Source: Neckera pumila (taxonomy: Eukaryota > Streptophyta > Bryopsida > Hypnales > Neckeraceae). Taken from it: a DNA stretch of 64,000 nucleotides. The position numbers and the translations under genes are program-made. The stretch is from positions 10,866,065-10,930,064 of the forward strand of contig OZ018416.1 of assembly GCA_963969595.1 (NCBI GenBank), given 5' to 3'. The notes under the pieces are model-generated. The model ran no database searches. It was not told the DNA's origin and was given only the letters and a program-made list of their open reading frames with translations. Shown in pieces: positions 35,114 to 48,075 of the stretch. Positions within the stretch are counted from its first letter, which is position 1. Every line of letters starts with the position of its first letter.

Positions 35114-35299
35114 AACAAGATGAAAGATGGATGCACAGATACAAAACACTATATATAAAAAATAAAAGCTAAAATTTGGGATATTTTATTTGTACAATCT
35201 ACAACACCATTCTAACTTCATTCCAGATTTCATGTTTGTGATAGAATCTATTGAGGTTTCTTTGATTTGACAAAGTATAAATGTCATAAATATCGTTTA

Positions 35300-37134
35300 T
35301 TAATCCCTTAAATGATTAAGGCCTTTTTTGAGTATCTTGGATTTTGCTGTAAACTAAACAAAAAGACAAAATTTTGATAAGTTTTATCAATATTTTTGAA
35401 TTACAACCATGCAATCTTGAATAAGATGAATTATAGATCACATAGGAAAAAAATACAATGATGTATTAATCCCAAAAGTCCCATTGTCCTTATAGGGGGG
35501 AAATGTACGTTAAGTAGGTTTCTACGGTCTCTATTTTTTTTACAAATGTTTCAAATTTTTTCCATAAGATAGATAGACAAATTAAAGATTTCCTTAGAAA
35601 TATAAATTTTATTTTAGTCGATGCCTTGAAGAAAAAACTACGGCACAATAAGCTTATATAGGCCAACAATAAAGAAATACAAAAATTTGAAATTAAATTT
35701 GAAATTTTTTTTCTTGTAGACAATAATTTTGTTTATATAGAAAGATTTGATTCATTCAATTTGGATTAGTTTATACAAGCTCCTACAATCTCAATTTATG
35801 CCACAATAAGTTGAAAACAACCAAGCCCAGACAACAACTACAAAAAAAAAATTGAAATAAAATTTTTGAATTTTTTTTTGCAAATTCATTTTTTTCTACA
35901 TTGAAAGATTTTATTCATTTTTGTCTACATAGATTAGTGATGTGAAAGTTATGGACCATCTTGTTTTGCAGGCAATCATAGCATTCTTTTGAGAAAATAT
36001 TTTATTAGACTCATTTTTAACTCAATTTCAAAAAAAATTACAACTTTTAATTAGTTTGTTAGAACAATCTCATTTTTGAGATTAGTGTACTTCATTCTAT
36101 TTAGTTAGAGCTATTATTGATATAGTTTTTTCTTCTTTCTTTGTATCTAGTTCAAGTTAACAATTTTATAAAAAAAGAAAAATGAAGTTTTGTTCTTAGA
36201 CTTATAACTCAATTCATCAATATAATTTTTTTTAAATCAAAGTCTTTAGTGCAAAAATTTTAAGTTAGGAAGATTCAAAGTCAAATAATTTAGTCACAAA
36301 ATGTGCAAAAATCCCCCATTTTCTTCACTTTGAATGTTAATATTTTGCAATCTAAGGGGTCAAAGTTTCTGAAATTTCTTCTACACATTCTTATACTAGT
36401 CAAGTACAAGATCCTATGGTTAAATATACCAAATTACAATTAAAAAAAATTATAGTCTTTGCAATAGAAATGGTATTTTTTTTTAATGTTTTTTGATAAA
36501 AAGAAGGCCCTAAGACTTATGGAGGTAAGAAAATAAAAATAATTACCCCTAAAGTTCTTTGATGTTTAGAGGCTCAAAAGTATTTCAAAATACTCGTCTT
36601 TAAAGCAAGGCTAAAATCTTCAAACACATTTAACCTCAAATAATTTAACCATAGGATCACTTAGTTAACTTCTTCAAGTACATCTTTCTAATATTTTAGA
36701 GTGAATCAACCCAACAATTATAAGCTCAATTTGCCTAAATTCCAAAATGTAGGTTTTCCTAGCCCTTCCAACAAGTGAAGTTTTGTCTTTCAACATTTTT
36801 AGAAAAAATATGAATGTTCCATAACTTGTGCATTTTAGTCAATGTGTTGAAAAATGGATTAAGAATAATCATGTTTAAAAAAATTGAATAAAAAATGATC
36901 ATATTCATCATTAAAAAGGATATAAAGTGAAAGGTGGTGTTGAATGGAAGAAAAAACGAACCTACTAATAACTTCTATAAGAAATTGACAATTGTTAATC
37001 GCAATGGTGAGAATGTTCTAATGATTAGCATTCTCTTAAAACTTTCATGTAAAAATTCCAAATTATGAAGTGAATTAAGCATGCTTAAGTTCTCTAATAC
37101 CTCAAAGTGCGCTCCTTAGTCCTTTAGGGGTTAA
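35300..37134 (+). mobile_element. Compound remnant of TTAA-flanked elements, copy 5
   Basis: Left end TTAA then TCCCTTAAATGA (decayed), right end GTCCTTTAGGGG then TTAA. An inner right-like end (TTATGGAGGTAA, about 36519) and an inner left-like end (AATTACCCCTAAAG, about 36541) suggest two elements side by side or one inside the other. Boundaries between them are uncertain. Confidence 0.5.
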
Positions 37135-37694
37135 TTACTCACAACTTCATAATTTTCAAGCAAGGTTCTAAATCAGTTCATATGGACATGAAAAGAAAAT
37201 GAAAATTTGATATCTTCCATTTGGATTTTTTTCAAGCTCTAATGATGTTTGCTTCAAATATTCTATTTCTACATTCTTCATCATCATATTCACTTAAAGG
37301 TAACCTTTTGTTGAGGCCCATTTTAGTGGTAAAATATAATGTAAGTGGCAAAATACATATTTTCAAGCAAAATACAGCATCTTGAACCTTTAAGAATTTG
37401 GTTTGTTTTATTGAAACTTTGCACATTTTTGCTAACATCTTTAAACAAGTATATTATTTATCAAATTAGTCCTAAAGGGAGGGTATTTTTTAAAGATTCC
37501 AATATTAATTAGGATGAATGAGAAGATATTAGTCCAAAACATTGCCAAGAAGCACCACTCTATTCATCATCTACAAAATGAACTTCAAATACCCTTCAAA
37601 TTAATCCATAAGTGCTCTACAATCCATATTCTAGTTGATGAACAAAGGACTTCAAGACAATGTTTGCTCCCAAATAATTTACCATCATCCTATG

Positions 37695-37943
37695 TAAAAT
37701 AGTGAAATTAGGTTGCCTTAACAATTAGATTGCCTTACCTCAAAAAATTTACTTTACAAGCCATCAAAGTCAACAAATACTTCTACATATATTTTCATTT
37801 GTACACATGGAGGTTCATGAATCCCAACTACAACAATATCTAATTCAAAAGTAGTGCATTCTTGTTCAGTAATAGGAAATAATTATATATTGTCAAATGT
37901 CAAGAAATTAGTATGCAACAACCTAATTTCGCTATTTTGTGTA
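37695..37943. mobile_element. Miniature element with TIR AAAATAGTGAAATTAGGTTG, copy 1
   Basis: The left word and its inverse CAACCTAATTTCGCTATTTT enclose about 250 bp. The interior has TTTACTTTACAAGCC and CATGGAGGTTCATGAATCCC. An inverted copy lies at 62178-62411. Confidence 0.68.
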
Positions 37944-38117
37944 GAATAAGTGATGCTTGATTCTTGAATATACAACCTTCCTGTGTGACCAATTTTGATA
38001 AAGAATATCTTTGTGCAAAGATATTAGCCCATACCAAAGAATTTTTTTTCATTTATTTCAATGGGTAGTGCAGAATGCAATGGCTTCACTTAAATGATGC
38101 AGTTGGTTACATCTATA

Positions 38118-38552
38118 TAAGGTAAAAGACCCCATTGCGGTTAGAATTAGGAGTGTGCCCTCATGCCATTGTTGAAATTTTTCCCACACGGAGATAAGTG
38201 TGAGAGACAATGAACATATTTGAAATTATATTTTTTGGACCAAGTATGAATTGGTTCTGAATTTTTGAAGTGATCAGTCTATAGGGGGTTGTAGGCTACC
38301 TCATGACCAACAAAATCTGAATCCAATATGGTCATCTTCCTACAAAATGCAGTCACAACATTTTCAAACATGGAAGACCTAAAAAATCAATTTTTACAAA
38401 GAATTTTACATTGAAAAGTTGAAAGTACCTATTGAAGTCACTAATTATTCCATAACTACCATGTAAGGCATTGATTGTGGTTTGAAAAACCACAATGGTA
38501 TCATTAGGTGTCCATCATGGACCATTTGACCGCAATGGAGTCTTTTACCTTA
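38118..38552. mobile_element. Miniature element, AGGTAAA-ended, copy 2
   Basis: TA then AGGTAAAAGACCCCATTGCG; right CGCAATGGAGTCTTTTACCT then TA. 435 bp, same family as 17255-17699. Confidence 0.8.
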
Positions 38553-39888
38553 GATGAAGGAAATGTACAATATGTAGATGAAACTTAAATTATTCATACA
38601 AAAATGAGCAATGTTGTCAGAAAAGCAACTAGAAATGAAGGAATACATTGTCTAGTATTCCTTTAAAAAATTTATATCATTTTTTAGTTTTTTTTATTTG
38701 ATGATTTGGCACTGCTGTCAAACAATTCGAGCCTGTCTAGACCAATTTTCCCATAAATGTGCTAACAGTATGAGGACATGTAAGAATCTACTATTAAAAA
38801 AACAAAAAAATGCTGTTGCTTTTTGAGCAAAAATATATCTCAAAAACATAAGGCTGGCCAATACGTGTAAAACTTCAAAATAATGAATCAGGCGTCCATG
38901 GGTCAAGATTCCTCTGGAACATGAACAGTACATGATTCAAAAACATTACGGTTCCCAACTACTTGTCCAGAAACCTTGGTCCTTATCAACGAACAAACCC
39001 GGTTGCGTCCTCAGTCCGTCGGTCGGTCCAACCCGGAAGCTTCGAATGGATGAAACTCCAAGCGCGAGAACGTTCGTCCGTCACATTTACCGTGCCCGGG
39101 GCCAAAACAAGGCCGCACTGGAAGTCGTAACGCGGCATGCATGGCCAGGACTGTACTGTCCTGTTCAAGGACAACGACGACGACAGTAGTCACACCGCCC
39201 CTTCAAAACCGCCCGCCTGCTCACACTCCTCGCCATCAATTCCTCGCGACTCTCAATTCCTGCATTCATGTCGCCATCGCCCACAACTTCGTTCACGTAC
39301 TTCATTGACCTCTCGATCTCGTCGTCCCCAGCCACACACGATTCTTTCACAAATCGACGTGTAGTTCGCCATAGCCTGTTTTGCACTTGCTGCAATTAGT
39401 TCCCAATCGAAGAGCTTGCCCTCTGTTTCCCTTCTGGTTTGATTAGTTTGGGTCTTTGGGAGTTGTCAGGCCGTGTCAGAGAATCGCGAACTTCAGTTCG
39501 AGATCTGGGGTGGTGCACCCTTTCGTATCAATGACGTGTGCAAGTATCTAAGCGTGGCGTGGTGTGGCGAGTTTTGGTTCTTTTTTTGTCCAGGTTTACG
39601 TTTTGTACGTAGGTGGGAGCCCCATCATCATTGAGTTTTTGTGGTGGGTAGGTAGAGAGGTTTAGGACGAATTTGCAGTTCCTGTGGCGGTGGCGACGCA
39701 ATCCGTTGCGAAATCGTGAGGTGGGTTTTCGATTTTGGGGCTTGGGGTTTTGGGTGTAAGGAATGCGCATTGCGCTCGGTTGGTTGCGATTGAGAAGAGT
39801 AGTGATAATGGTGGTGTGGATGGACTGAGAAGTCTGAGAACTCTGTGTTGTTTGGTGGTTTTGTTTTCTTGGTTGGCATTGCAGAGAG
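38553..39888. other. Upstream region of the HHP gene
   Basis: GC content rises from about 38930 on, which suits a promoter and 5' UTR. TTGCAG at about 39879-39884, a few bases before the start codon, could be an acceptor for a 5' UTR intron, but no donor can be fixed. No separate gene recognised. Confidence 0.4.
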
Positions 39889-42104
39889 ATGGAAGCGCAG
39901 AATGGGCCTGGTTTGCGAGCTCGGCGGGGGCTTCTCGACCCCGCCGACATTTCGGATTGCGGGTATGGCGAAAGGGACCACGATGGAGCCTGTTGCGAGG
40001 AAACACCCCCGAAGAGTCCTGGTGGAAGTCAGAGAGCGCAGGAGTTGTGGCGGAAAGTGAAAAAGCAGTACGACTTGGTGGAGTATCACGTGTTGCCGGA
40101 GTACTTGAGGGACAATGAGTACATTCTTCGGCATTACCGATCGGATTGGCCGCTCAAAGAGACGCTGCTCAGTATGTTCACCATCCACAACGAGACACTC
40201 AACATTTGGACGTAAGAGTTCAGCACCAATTTTGCACGTTTTACCGCTTCGCATTTCTTACACTCTGTTGCACTATTAGATATGACTCTGTTGATACTTT
40301 ATTAATTTTTGTGATAGGCAAGAGAAAATGGAGCTCAGTCCAAGTCGTTTCGGAATTTTTGGAGCACTATTCAACTAGTTACGAAATTTCAATGTCATTT
40401 TGGTGTCTTTCTCAGAACTAAGCACTAGACTAGGCTTCGAGCGGTCCTTCCCAACTTTTTATATGAGAACTGTATTGAATTAGTTATGGATTTTCAATGT
40501 CATTTTGGTGTCTTTCTCAGAAGTAAGCTCGAGACTAGGCTCAAAGTGTTTCTTTTTAACTCTAACGGAGTTGCATGAGAAGGCTATAACCTAATAAATT
40601 GGATTCTTAGCGTTTGGATTACGATTGCCATGAGGATAAGATTTACGATCATTGCTTAGATTTTGACTTGGAGAAATTTTAGGTTACAATGTGAGGCACC
40701 AAGCTGAATTGAAGATTTACCTAAATGCGATTGGAACACTAACTGATGGGAGAACGAATCTTATGCAGGCATTTGATTGGTTTCCTGTTCTTCCTTGCCC
40801 TAACAATCTACACAATACGGGGCGTACCGAAAGAGACGGTGCTGCCGGAGCGTCTGTCGAGCATGGTACATACGCCCAACCGCGCTGACCTTCACCAGTT
40901 GCATGTTGAGCTGGTGACCTGTTTTCCTGCGTTAGCAAATGTTCCGTCGTTTCTGCAAGAGCATTTGCCTCACATCCTTGCCAAGTGCATCCCTGACACC
41001 CCTACCATTGCAGCCAACAGCACCCAACAATGCTTCATGGTATGTTGACTGTCTCATTTCCAAACAAGAATTTCATAGAGCTGTGTAGCTCTCGTTCTTC
41101 GCCGCTGCACTTCCCTGCATGGGGAAGGACGCTGAAGAATCTGGTAGAAAAAAAGGGTTTTCGATTTAAGTTAAGAACTTTTGGACGTCGTCACAACGAG
41201 AATCTTGCCTATGATTTATCATAAGAGGGTATGGGAAGACCTCTTTATGATCACTCTGACCATAGGAGGTCTCCTTATGAATCTGGGCCAAGATTATCTT
41301 TATGTTGTCCAACATGTCCTGAAACAGTCTATTTTTTTACTGAAACCTGGTTTGTGCTTGCCTATTTCAGGCTATATGGGTACTTGAATGGTGTGGTATT
41401 GAGTACGAAAACGGAATTTCGCTTTTGATGTGCAGCAAATTATGAAACAGGAGCTGGGTAAGGAGCTGGATATGATGGTGGCGGGTGCGACGCGAATTCC
41501 TTTTTTGGTTTTCATGGGGGGCGCCATGTTCTGTCTCTTGTCAAGCAGCTTCTGCCACCTTTTATCCTGCCACTCAAGTGAGCTCACCTACTGGCTGTGG
41601 CGCTTGGACTACGCCGGCATCGCCACCATGATCGCCACCAGCTTCTTCCCCCCTGTCTATTACGTCTTTTTGTGCCAGCCCATCTGGCGACACATCTACC
41701 TGACCGGAATCTCTGTCATTGGGATCACCACTGTGGCTATTTCCCTTGTGCCCGTGTTCCAAACAGCCAAGTACCGACCCATGCGAGCCATTGCCTTTGC
41801 GGCCATGGGAATGTCTGGAATCATTCCCGGAGCTCACAAGATCATCTTCTTCCATCACGAGCCTGTTTGCTTGCAGACGTTGTGGTATGAGATTGGCATG
41901 GGCCTCTTTTACCTGCTTGGGGTGATCATCTATGTCACCCGGATTCCCGAGCGGTGGAAACCCGGGTTCTTTGACATTGCTGGCCACAGCCATCAGCTCT
42001 TTCATGTGCTTGTGATTGCAGGAGCATATACTCATTACCGAGCTGGTTTACTTTATATGGATTGGCGAGATCTCCATGGCTGTGTTTCTGGGGGACTCAT
42101 TTGA
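39889..42104 (+). CDS. Heptahelical PAQR/AdipoR-family protein (plant HHP type)
   Basis: Exons 39889-40211, 40769-41039 and 41436-42104 join in frame to 420 aa; introns are GT-AG. A polar cytosolic N-terminus (1-90) leads to HNETLNIWTH (about 100-109), the first family block. A long extracellular-side or lumenal loop rich in His, Cys and Pro spans about 130-210. Seven hydrophobic segments can be counted. Zinc-ligand motifs of the family are present: S235xxxH239 in SSSFCHLLSCHS and H384xxxH388 in AGHSHQLFHVL, with Asp256 in RLDYAG. The end (AYTHYRAGLLYMDWRDLHGC) is typical of plant HHP proteins. These are related to animal adiponectin/progestin receptors; in Arabidopsis HHP members are linked to hormone and stress responses. 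Ligand and activity cannot be told from sequence. The nine residues after HGC are a short extra tail. Confidence 0.9.
40374..40575 (+). repeat. Tandem duplication in HHP intron 1
   Basis: TCAATGTCATTTTGGTGTCT with the following CTCAGAA and AGACTAGGCT is present at about 40388-40436 and 40493-40542, period about 105 bp. Confidence 0.72.
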
Positions 42105-43730
42105 TATTGACACTCATTGCTCATTTTTAGCATACAAACAATTGATTGAATTAGGGAACAAACATTGATTATGCTTCTGTTCCATTTGTCATTTTTTGAC
42201 CCATCTGTGCATGGCTAGGTACAATATCATTACAGATTCGGAGTAGGAAGTTAGTATTTTTCAGTAACTGCACCGTGGGTAGGCGAGCTCTGTAGGTCGA
42301 AGAGAAGACTTGCTGCTATTGTCGAAGGGAAACGCAGCCCAGAGAGTCCGACTTGATGAACCTCAGATTTTCTACTCTTGTATATTTCTGACTCCGTATT
42401 GGGGGTCAGAGACGTGTAATAGGACATTAGGGTCTGGTAATTGCTACATGGTCAATTACAGGAGGTTAATTTATTCTTCCAACGTAGACTATTCTTATCC
42501 AAATACTGTATTACTAGCAGCATTTCAGCATCATCCTGGTAGACCATGAATCAGTGGTCTGATCAATTTGATTTAAGTTACAGAGCTAGTATTTGTGAGA
42601 GAATCCTTTGGGATCAACAAGACTTCATGTTTTGGACATCAATTTCTTCAGTTGACTCTCGTGGCAGTCAGTACTCTACCTAGTACCTACCCCAGGGTGC
42701 CCAACAGCCCAACTCCCTGAAGTACCCTGAAAAGCAAGCATGTACCCTCAAAAGTGACATAACAATAAATAGATACTCATTGCAGAATGTTCAAAGACTG
42801 GACATTGAAATTAAGTTTCAGATTTGAAAAATCTACTCATTGAAGTCATATAATGTTTGCATATAATATTCAAATCGTACTCTTGAACTTCATCTTGTAG
42901 CCATACTCTGTCTCTGTATTACTAAAAAAATCAAATCTCACTGACCCATAATTATGGATGCTACAGTAACGTAGTGAGTGAAATTTGCTTAACTTAGCAA
43001 TGGATCACTTTACCTTACGAAGCCACCTTCCTTTTTGAATTTTTTTTTTGTCACCTAATGATAGTTGTATTGTATAAAGGTTGGACGAAAGTTTACTTTG
43101 AATTGAGTACAGTCTGATTTTTCAAACAAAAAGCTTAATATTGTAGTACGGTATGTTATTTTCATTGGGCAAGAAAAACTTCAGCAGAAGTCATGCCTCG
43201 GTGGATCAATATTTTGACATAATTTGTGAGGATGTTTGTAGTTCTGCGTCCTCAATTGATCCCCTTGTCACCATTTGGTGGTTGGGCTCAGTAACTTAAC
43301 TGAATCTTAGATTGTCTTCTACTGTTACGGTTCAGTTCCATTTTCTTGGAAACAAGGAATTTTTTTTTAATGAAAATATCATACAGGAGGGTGTTCATAG
43401 GGCTGCCACCTCCACTAATTGCCTTCTGTGCAAGTTCCTTTCATCTTCAGTTTTGGTAAGTTCGTTGGGTAATTTTTTGGAAGATCAGTGGTGTAGAACG
43501 TTTACTTAGAGCAACCCCAGAGCACTTTTTTTTTCTTTGAACAAAAGAAAGAAGTTTTTTTGTTTTCTTTTTGGGTTTTTTTTAACCACGTGGACAACAA
43601 TGAAATAAGCTTTCATTGTCCCAAGCAGATCCAACCTTTTCTTATCGGTAGTTGGACTCTGTAACTTAATTGGTAAAGAATGGATAGCAAACAAAATAGA
43701 AAATAAGGGAGATCATCCATTTCCGACCAC
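42105..43730. other. HHP 3' flank and spacer
   Basis: The first part is likely 3' UTR. CACTTTACCTTA at about 43008 looks like a lone AGGTAAA-family end. No further gene recognised. Confidence 0.4.
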
Positions 43731-44679
43731 TTAACTCCTAAAGGACCAAGGCCCTGTTTCTACCAAAAAACACTCAAAACTGCCATTTCTATAGCAAAAA
43801 GTAAAAAAACTTGAAAAATGTTTTTTTTTCACCTCTAACCATAGGATCTTGCACCTAACTAGTATAAGAATGTGTGGAAAAACTTCAGAATTTTTGACCA
43901 CACAGATTGCAAGATATTTGCATTTAAAGTGAAAAAAACAAGTTTTTCAAGAAATTGTGGGACTAGATTTTTTGACTTTGAACACTTTTAGCTTAAATTT
44001 TTTGCACTACAGAGTTTTTGCACTACAAAGTTTTTTGCACTATAGAGTTTTGTAGTGGAGAATCGAGTTGAGAGTCTAGGAAAAAAAAATCAAAAAAACT
44101 TAATTATCATTCTTTAAAAAATTGTTAAGTAGAAGTAGTTAAGAGATAGGAGGAAAATCTAAAATATTCATATATTTTAGATGGAATTAAAATGCACTAA
44201 TTCCAATGGTGAGATTGTTCTAGAAAGTAATATAAACCATGCAAAAAAAAATCTAAAAAATTTGAAAAATTGCATTCAGAAATGCATCCTAAAAGTTATT
44301 TTTTTCAAAAAGATGCTCTAACTGCCCCCCAAACAAGAATGTTTATACCTTTCTCATAACAAATCCAAATGAAATGAATCAAAGCTTTCCAAATAGACAA
44401 AAACATAATCTATAAGAAAAAAAATATTGAAAAAAAATTCAAATATTTGTCTATTTCTTTTTTGCTGCCTGGGCTGCTTGCCATCCCTTGTATTGAGCTT
44501 ATTTGGTCATAACTTTTTTTCCCGAGCACCAATTGTGAAAAAATTATACTCCCACAAAGCTTATCAGTTTTTCTATCTTCAAAGAAAGTTTCAAAAAATC
44601 ATGACAAAATTTCAGCCTATAGGTACCTGCCCAAAGTCCCAAATGTTCGCCGAACCGACAATGGTCCTTTAGAGGTTAA
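43731..44679 (+). mobile_element. TTAA-flanked element, copy 6 (second subfamily)
   Basis: TTAA then CTCCTAAAGGACC; right GGTCCTTTAGAGG then TTAA. 949 bp. The interior differs from copies 1, 2 and 4. It has a tandem run of TTTTTGCACTACAGAG-type words at about 43998-44050, and CATTCAGAAATGCATCC at about 44272, which is the empty site for the insertion in copy 9. Confidence 0.78.
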
Positions 44680-45124
44680 GCAACTAGAGGATGGGTATGT
44701 TCAATGAAAAAAATTCTTCATATATAAAAATATATTTAAGAAGGATTCCATAATTTCTTACAATTTTATTTTTCAAAACAAAATTACCATGAATTTTCTA
44801 AGTGAAGATTTTGTTCACCCCATGTGGGTCATTCTATTTTTGATGAAGGGTTGGTTGCAAAATTGAGAGTTTTGCAGGCCAATCATAATGCGCCATAACT
44901 ACGCCATAACTGATTGTTTACACATCTCTGCTTGCACAGAAATGCACCACCCTAAGATGCAAGAATGGAAGGTTGGTTGGGAATCAACGATCTATTTTAC
45001 CGTATGTAAAGTTTTGCTTTAGCACTCAGGTGCCGAAATTGAATTTCTATATTAGATTCTTAGGGGGGCATGTCACCTCACACCATTTGCAAGATGATAC
45101 ATAGTACATTTTTACAAAAAAGAC

Positions 45125-45981
45125 TTATCTTCTAAAGGACCATTGTCCTCTCAAAGGACAAAATCAATGGATTTCAATTAGGTTCCTATAACCTCAATTT
45201 TTGGTGAAATTTTAGTGCCGTAAGTAAAAGTTATACCACAAAAAGCGTACAATTGAACTTAATGGGTAGCACAAAATAATAAAAGTAAAAAATAAAATTT
45301 GATAAATTAATTTTTTCTACATTATTATGTTTTTATCTATATGTGAAGCTTTTATTCATTCTATTTGGATGAGTAATGAGAGAACTAAAGATAATCTTGT
45401 TTTTTGGGCAATCTTTGCATCTTCTTTAAAAATAATTTATAGAGTTCATTTTTGAATGCAATTTTCAAAATTCTTCAGAATTTCTTTAAAAAATTTAAGT
45501 TTGCTTGCTAAAACAAAGTTACCACTGGGAGTATTGTGTTTCAATCCCATCTTAGAGCTATTAACAATTTAGTTTTTCTTTCAAGTCTGGATTTACTTCT
45601 ACTTAACAATTTTTTAAAGAATGAAAATCAAATATGTATTTTTGGAAATTTTTTCCTGTACTTTCAACTCAATTTTTCATCACAAAAAAATTTCAAAGTT
45701 TGTAGTGCATTTTTTTTTTACAAATGGCAGTAGTAGTCATCTAAAATTATAGGCCCACATTCAAAAAAGCTCCTTATCCAACTTTGAATGTTAATATCTT
45801 CCAATTTGTTTAGTCAAACTTCATGAAAGTCTTACCACCTAATTTCAAACAAGTGAAGTACAAAATCTTAGGGTTAGATTCTTAAAAGAATGTTTTTTTA
45901 GCTTTCTTGGGTGAATGTAGCAAAAATGGCAATTTTAAATAGTTTTTGACAAAAAAATGGCCTTGGTCCTTTAGAGGTTAA
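45125..45981 (+). mobile_element. TTAA-flanked element, copy 7, decayed left end
   Basis: Left TTATCTTCTAAAGGACC, right GGTCCTTTAGAGG then TTAA. The interior resembles copies 5 and 6 (for example AAAAATGGCAATTTTAAA near the right end). Confidence 0.6.
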
Positions 45982-46030
45982 TTTATGTTGAATTTGACCA
46001 TCACATAAGATAAAAATGAGTGCTTGTGGT

Positions 46031-46140
46031 TTAGCCCCGAAAGGACCAACATGCATTTTTTGGCAACATAGAAATTTTAGATAGGTATGTGCGACTAGAA
46101 ATTTTCATATTTTTGGCCTAAGTTTTAACAATGGTGTTAG
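46031..46140 (+). mobile_element. TTAA-family left-end fragment, copy 8
   Basis: TTAGCCCCGAAAGGACCAAC followed by TTTTTTGGCAACATAGAAAT, the left end of the copy-1 subfamily. It stops matching after about 110 bp. Confidence 0.6.
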
Positions 46141-47737
46141 ATTGTGAGCCTGCGAGCGTTGAGCGGGGATTATGTGAGTGTTGAATTTTAAAATTTGAAT
46201 GTTTTTAGAAAAGTCAATAATATTTCTAAAAATAGACAATATTTTCAAAATTAGAATAAAATTTATTATTTTTAAAAATACTGTGGACCTATCACCGTGG
46301 ACCTATTGCAGTGGACTTGTTACTGTTGTTATAAAAAAATTGTATAAAGATGTAAATTACATTGAAGAATAGTAAAGTAAATGAAAATCATCCGTATATT
46401 TAAATTTCTTGATTACAGGTGCAAGTATAAACTAACATCATGAAGTTTCAAATCTATCATGTACATGTTTGAAATCTATTTTAAAAATAAAATGTGATAG
46501 TCTAAAATAATAATGTCAAGAATTTCATAAACATGTGGCAAATTCATTTGTAGAAGCATGTGGGGTGTGAAGGAAGTGTGATGGCTCCACACATGTTTTA
46601 TAGTGATCAAACAAGTCTTTTTAATAATATGCAAGTGACCGGCTATCCATTGGTGATGTCCATAGCAAAAATCTCTTGCAAAAACGACAAGCAGATGATG
46701 GACATACTCTACTAGCAATCTTGCCAATAAGTGCTTCTGATTATACAGGTTCATTTGTTAACCAAATGAATTGCAAATCAAATAATTTGTAAATTGAAGT
46801 CAATGAATGCAACAAACTCGGATATAAACTGCATATTATCTCATGATGTGCAGGGAATAGAGAATCATTTCATTTTAGACGATTGCAACTTCTACATAAG
46901 GGCTTGGAGATTTTACTAGCACCACTTAAAGCTGTAGTCTTTTTTGTAAAATTTTACTAAAAACCTTACTTAAAGGTCATTACTTAAAAGATGATACTAC
47001 TAGGACTATACTTGAAACACCCCTTTCTCTTGTAGTGTAAGTCATATTAGAGATGGGACCTTGCATGATGTTTAGTGCCTCTTGTAAGTTGTTCTACTTA
47101 TAGTGTCATAGATTACATACTTTGTGTATTATATAGAGAATATTGACATTATTTTTAGTTTGGACATCAATTAGGGGGCCTACAATGATTGATCCATTTG
47201 GTATACCACAATTTGTTTATCCCTTATTATACACATACATCTCTGACTATCTTGAAGGTTGCAAGGTGCATTTTTATTTTGTTAACCATATGCATTTTTT
47301 TTAAATGTTTTTGAAAGTCCTAGTACTTTATAGATGGACAAGGTCAACATTTTAAACTTGAATTTAGAATATCTTCTTGTGTATTGTGTATACAAGTTAC
47401 GTCAACATACAATACAAACATTTGCAAACTTCCATGCAGCCTATGCCTGTGCCCTAAGGAATAACTCAACAATGTGGATAGAACATTTGAAGCTCAAACG
47501 GAACAAAACATGAAGGAGATTCAATGGTGGAGAGACAGCCACGGGGAATCCTTATAAAGTATTACATGTCGACATTTTACATCAGAGTGATTTTGAGATC
47601 TTCATAATGTTGATTGGCATCATTAGGGACACTACAATTAAAAGCCCTCATGTACACATTCTACAAGAGCTAGACAGTCAATTTATGCAATTCGAAGCTG
47701 GAGCCCAATTTGCACATTTCCGCATTCCAGGCAATGA
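46141..47737. other. Spacer, no gene seen
   Basis: A GTGGACCTAT word is repeated at about 46284-46320. Otherwise nothing I can classify. Confidence 0.35.
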
Positions 47738-48075
47738 GTGTCATGGATCCAGAAATCTACAGCCAAAACTTTGATAGCAACACCTACCTACAACACTCAA
47801 ACCTCACAATAATGATCCAAATAGAATGCTAGACAAATACATAATGAATTCAAAGCAACCTTGGTGATATTACTCAATGGGATCAATTATTTTTTTTACA
47901 TTACAAAATACCGCATAAGGGCAAATCTCACACACAAGCATTAAGTAGCACAAAGGCTCCCTCTTGCTTCCATAACTACATTAATTGCTAAGCCAAGCAC
48001 CCTTGCTTCCTTAACCGTCCAAGTCTAGTTGTTACGACGGATTAGGGTTCGTAACATTACCCCCCTCCCCTTAAT
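47738..48075 (-). mobile_element. Probable LTR and polypurine tract of a Ty3/Gypsy element
   Basis: Read on the - strand, the chromodomain remnant is followed by a purine run AAGGGGAGGGGGGTAA (48058-48075) and then TGTTACGAACCC, which looks like the first bases of a 3' LTR. The far LTR edge near 47738 is a guess (ends TGACA on the - strand). No second LTR was found in the window. Confidence 0.45.

Noticed and set aside
39628..40254. - strand frame of 208 codons opposite HHP exon 1
   Set aside because: It overlaps the clearly conserved + exon and its leader, and is low-complexity in Pro, Arg and His. It looks like an antisense shadow.
41040..41435. Extra coding exon between HHP exons 2 and 3
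   Set aside because: The frames there are short and carry no family motif, and exon 2 joins exon 3 in phase 0 with good GT-AG sites, giving a protein of normal length.
41574..42035. - strand frame of 153 codons opposite HHP exon 3
   Set aside because: Antisense to the seven-helix PAQR domain; composition is rich in His, Gly and Asp as expected from reading that exon backwards.
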